From Candidatus Gracilibacteria bacterium CG2_30_37_12 (GTDB lineage Bacteria > Patescibacteriota > Gracilibacteria > BD1-5 > UBA2023), in assembly GCA_001873165.1 (NCBI GenBank), contig MNYO01000034.1:1-7287 (forward strand): a stretch of DNA of 7,287 bases. The letters run 5' to 3'. The position numbers and the translations under genes were made by a program. How positions within the stretch are numbered: the first letter of the stretch is position 1; every line of letters begins with the position of its first letter. Of the stretch, positions 6,227 through 7,287 are shown in pieces. The notes beneath the pieces were generated by a model. It did not search any database, was not told the origin of the DNA, and saw only the letters and a program-made list of their open reading frames with translations.

Positions 6227-6377
6227 GTCATACCGAGCGAAGCCGAGGTATCCCTTTCAACTAAGTCATATGGAACAGAATTATAAAATCTCTCGTATGT
6301 TTTAGATAGTGTGATTTCTTCTAATACAGTGTCAATGTACTAATTTAAAGAGATTCCTCCACTACGGTCGGAATGAC
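6227..6377. repeat. REP-like element with 34-nt imperfect inverted repeats
   Basis: Bases 6227-6260 and the reverse complement of 6344-6377 agree at 26 of 34 positions; 83 AT-rich bases lie between. Each arm has the form GTCATnCCGAnCGnAGnnGAGGnATC, a motif I recognise as a common intergenic repeat type in various bacteria. No coding frame fits. It occupies most of the gap between the superoxide reductase and ferredoxin genes and may end or stabilise the upstream transcript. Whether it is dispersed in this genome cannot be seen from one copy. Confidence 0.7.
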
Positions 6378-6387
6378 AAAAACACAT

Positions 6388-6406
6388 ATTAATAATAATT
6401 ATTAAT
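6388..6406. promoter_or_regulatory. AT-only palindrome upstream of the ferredoxin gene
   Basis: ATTAATAAT and ATTATTAAT flank a single A, giving a perfect 19-base palindrome that ends 12 bases before the ferredoxin ATG. It overlaps a possible weak promoter (ATGACA at 6373-6378 and AATAAT at 6394-6399, short 15-base spacer). It may be an operator, or simply low-complexity AT sequence. Confidence 0.3.
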
Positions 6407-6418
6407 TCTTTTCATTTT

Positions 6419-6661
6419 ATGATAGTAAAAGTTTGTACTGGAAAAACCTGTTCGAGTCGTTTTTCTCCTTATATATTGAAGCGAATCCTTGCTGAAAAAG
6501 CAAAATATGATACAAAAAATAAAAGCACTATTGAGGAATGTGGTTGTCAGGGAAGTTGTAAAACTGGACCAGTCATTGTTATAGACGGAACACTGACTGA
6601 TAGAATGGATCCTATAAAAGCAAGTAATTTGTATCTGGAAAGGCTCAAAAAAAAGTCTTAA
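6419..6661 (+). CDS. Small thioredoxin-like [2Fe-2S] ferredoxin
   Basis: This 80-residue protein has the thioredoxin-like [2Fe-2S] fold found in stand-alone ferredoxins and in NuoE/HydA accessory domains. Evidence: VKVCTGKTCSSR at the start (Cys6 and Cys11), then CGCQGSCKTGPVIVIDG (41-57), where Cys43 and Cys47 complete a C-x4-C ... C-x3-C cluster set and Cys41 is extra, and DRMDPIKASNLYLERL near the end. It probably carries single electrons in the cytoplasm; the partner is unknown, but the rubredoxin-superoxide reductase upstream is one candidate. No TGA codons occur. The ATG at 6419 has no Shine-Dalgarno. The stop codon TAA shares its last base with a strong terminator. Cluster type rests on the motif alone. 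Confidence 0.86.
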   Translation: MIVKVCTGKTCSSRFSPYILKRILAEKAKYDTKNKSTIEECGCQGSCKTGPVIVIDGTLTDRMDPIKASNLYLERLKKKS

Positions 6662-6698
6662 AAAAATATCTCCGCGAAATTTCGCGGAGATATTTTTT
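6661..6698. terminator. Bidirectional terminator, 38-bp perfect palindrome
   Basis: The 38 bases read the same on both strands: a GC core (CTCCGCG / CGCGGAG) flanked by A6 on one side and T6 on the other. In either direction it gives a strong stem followed by a U-run. It begins at the last base of the ferredoxin stop codon and lies 21 bases past the peptidase stop, so it can serve both convergent genes. Confidence 0.88.
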
Positions 6699-6719
6699 GA
6701 CTATTAAATGAGGTGAATA

Positions 6720-7287
6720 TTACTTTTTCACAATATTTATTCCTTCTTCCAATTTTTTTCTCATAAGTGTTTCTTTTTCTTTCAAATAAGAATCAATTGT
6801 TTTTTGTTTATCTCCTGTCTGAATGAAACTTTCAAGAACTTTTTTTGCTTCTTCCATTTGTCGATCATATTTTTTTTCATAATCCTCCTTTTCGAACTTC
6901 ACTTCAATATCCGGCTTAATTCCAATTCCATCAATACCATAATCTTTTGGAGTATACCATTTAGCGATAGTTATTTTCATATCACTTCCATCACTCAAAT
7001 GAAATGGTTGTTGTACCGATCCTTTTCCATAACTCTTTTGTCCAACCAAGATGGCGAGATTATAATCTTTCAGAGCTCCAGCAGTAATTTCAGAGGCAGA
7101 TGCAGAATTTTCATTAATTAAAACAACTATTGGAAGTGTTTTTCTAATATTTCCATAAGAGAAAAATGACTTATTAAGGAACGGATTTTTCTCCTTGGTT
7201 GTCACTAAAACTTTATCTTTTTCTATAAAATTAGAGAGAATAGAAACCGCTGTTTCCAGATATCCACCACCATTATCACGGAGATCT
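6720..7287 (-). CDS. S41-family C-terminal processing peptidase, C-terminal part (5' end outside window)
   Basis: S41 (CtpA/Prc-like) proteases cut C-terminal regions of envelope proteins using a Ser-Lys pair and usually a PDZ domain. The 188 visible residues start inside the protease core: DLRDNGGGYLETAVSILSNF (matching DLRNNPGG), then VVLINENSASASEITAGALKDY with the catalytic Ser (codon 7100-7098), and GQKSYGKGSVQQPF with the general-base Lys (codon 7025-7023) 25 residues later, as in Prc. KWYTPKDYGIDGIGIKPDIEV is the usual closing motif. A Lys/Glu-rich tail (about 60 residues) ends at TAA 6722-6720. The N-terminal signal or membrane anchor and PDZ domain lie beyond the right edge. The GTG at 7205 is internal, since the conserved DLRDNGGG lies upstream in the same frame. 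No TGA codons occur in this part. Confidence 0.94.
   Translation of the reverse strand, partial: DLRDNGGGYLETAVSILSNFIEKDKVLVTTKEKNPFLNKSFFSYGNIRKTLPIVVLINENSASASEITAGALKDYNLAILVGQKSYGKGSVQQPFHLSDGSDMKITIAKWYTPKDYGIDGIGIKPDIEVKFEKEDYEKKYDRQMEEAKKVLESFIQTGDKQKTIDSYLKEKETLMRKKLEEGINIVKK

Overview
The window comes from an AT-rich bacterium that reads UGA as glycine (translation table 25), which points to the Candidatus Gracilibacteria / Absconditabacteria branch of the Patescibacteria (CPR). Five of the eight genes carry in-frame TGA. The readable ones fall where the protein families have glycine, for example in the EcoRI-type methylase N-terminus, the DinD 'LGY' motif and the RNase Y HD-domain motif. 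Under the standard code these genes look broken; under table 25 each is one clean frame. The choice between Gracilibacteria and Absconditabacteria is an inference.

Left block, 1-1437 (accessory). The N-terminal part of an EcoRI-type adenine DNA methyltransferase runs off the left edge on the minus strand. A complete dinD gene runs divergently on the plus strand. The 356 bases between them are unusual. Read on the methylase strand they form a leader of about 200 nt with a closing helix, two internal hairpins (one with a perfect 13-bp stem), a competing long-range helix, and a terminator-like hairpin plus U-run ending at the methylase ATG. This looks like a riboswitch or attenuator and is the best candidate for something undescribed. 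These two genes use TGA for about half their glycines; the rest of the window does so for about 5%.

Middle block, 1480-5528 (minus strand). Reading in the direction of transcription: rny (RNase Y), a terminator, an Lgt-like membrane protein, a 111-bp element bounded by perfect 20-bp inverted repeats, and comEC (DNA-uptake channel), which ends against dinD at a shared hairpin. The Lgt-like protein lacks the family's key His, Arg and Asn. ComEC has no ATG at its apparent N-terminus and no metallo-beta-lactamase domain.

Right block, 5743-7287. A rubredoxin-superoxide reductase fusion and a small thioredoxin-like [2Fe-2S] protein lie on the plus strand, separated by a 34-nt imperfect inverted-repeat element. 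Together they suggest handling of oxygen stress and electron transfer. They converge through a 38-bp palindromic terminator on the C-terminal half of an S41 processing peptidase, which runs off the right edge.

None of the seven visible gene starts has a convincing Shine-Dalgarno sequence. No tRNA, rRNA, CRISPR array or transposase was seen.
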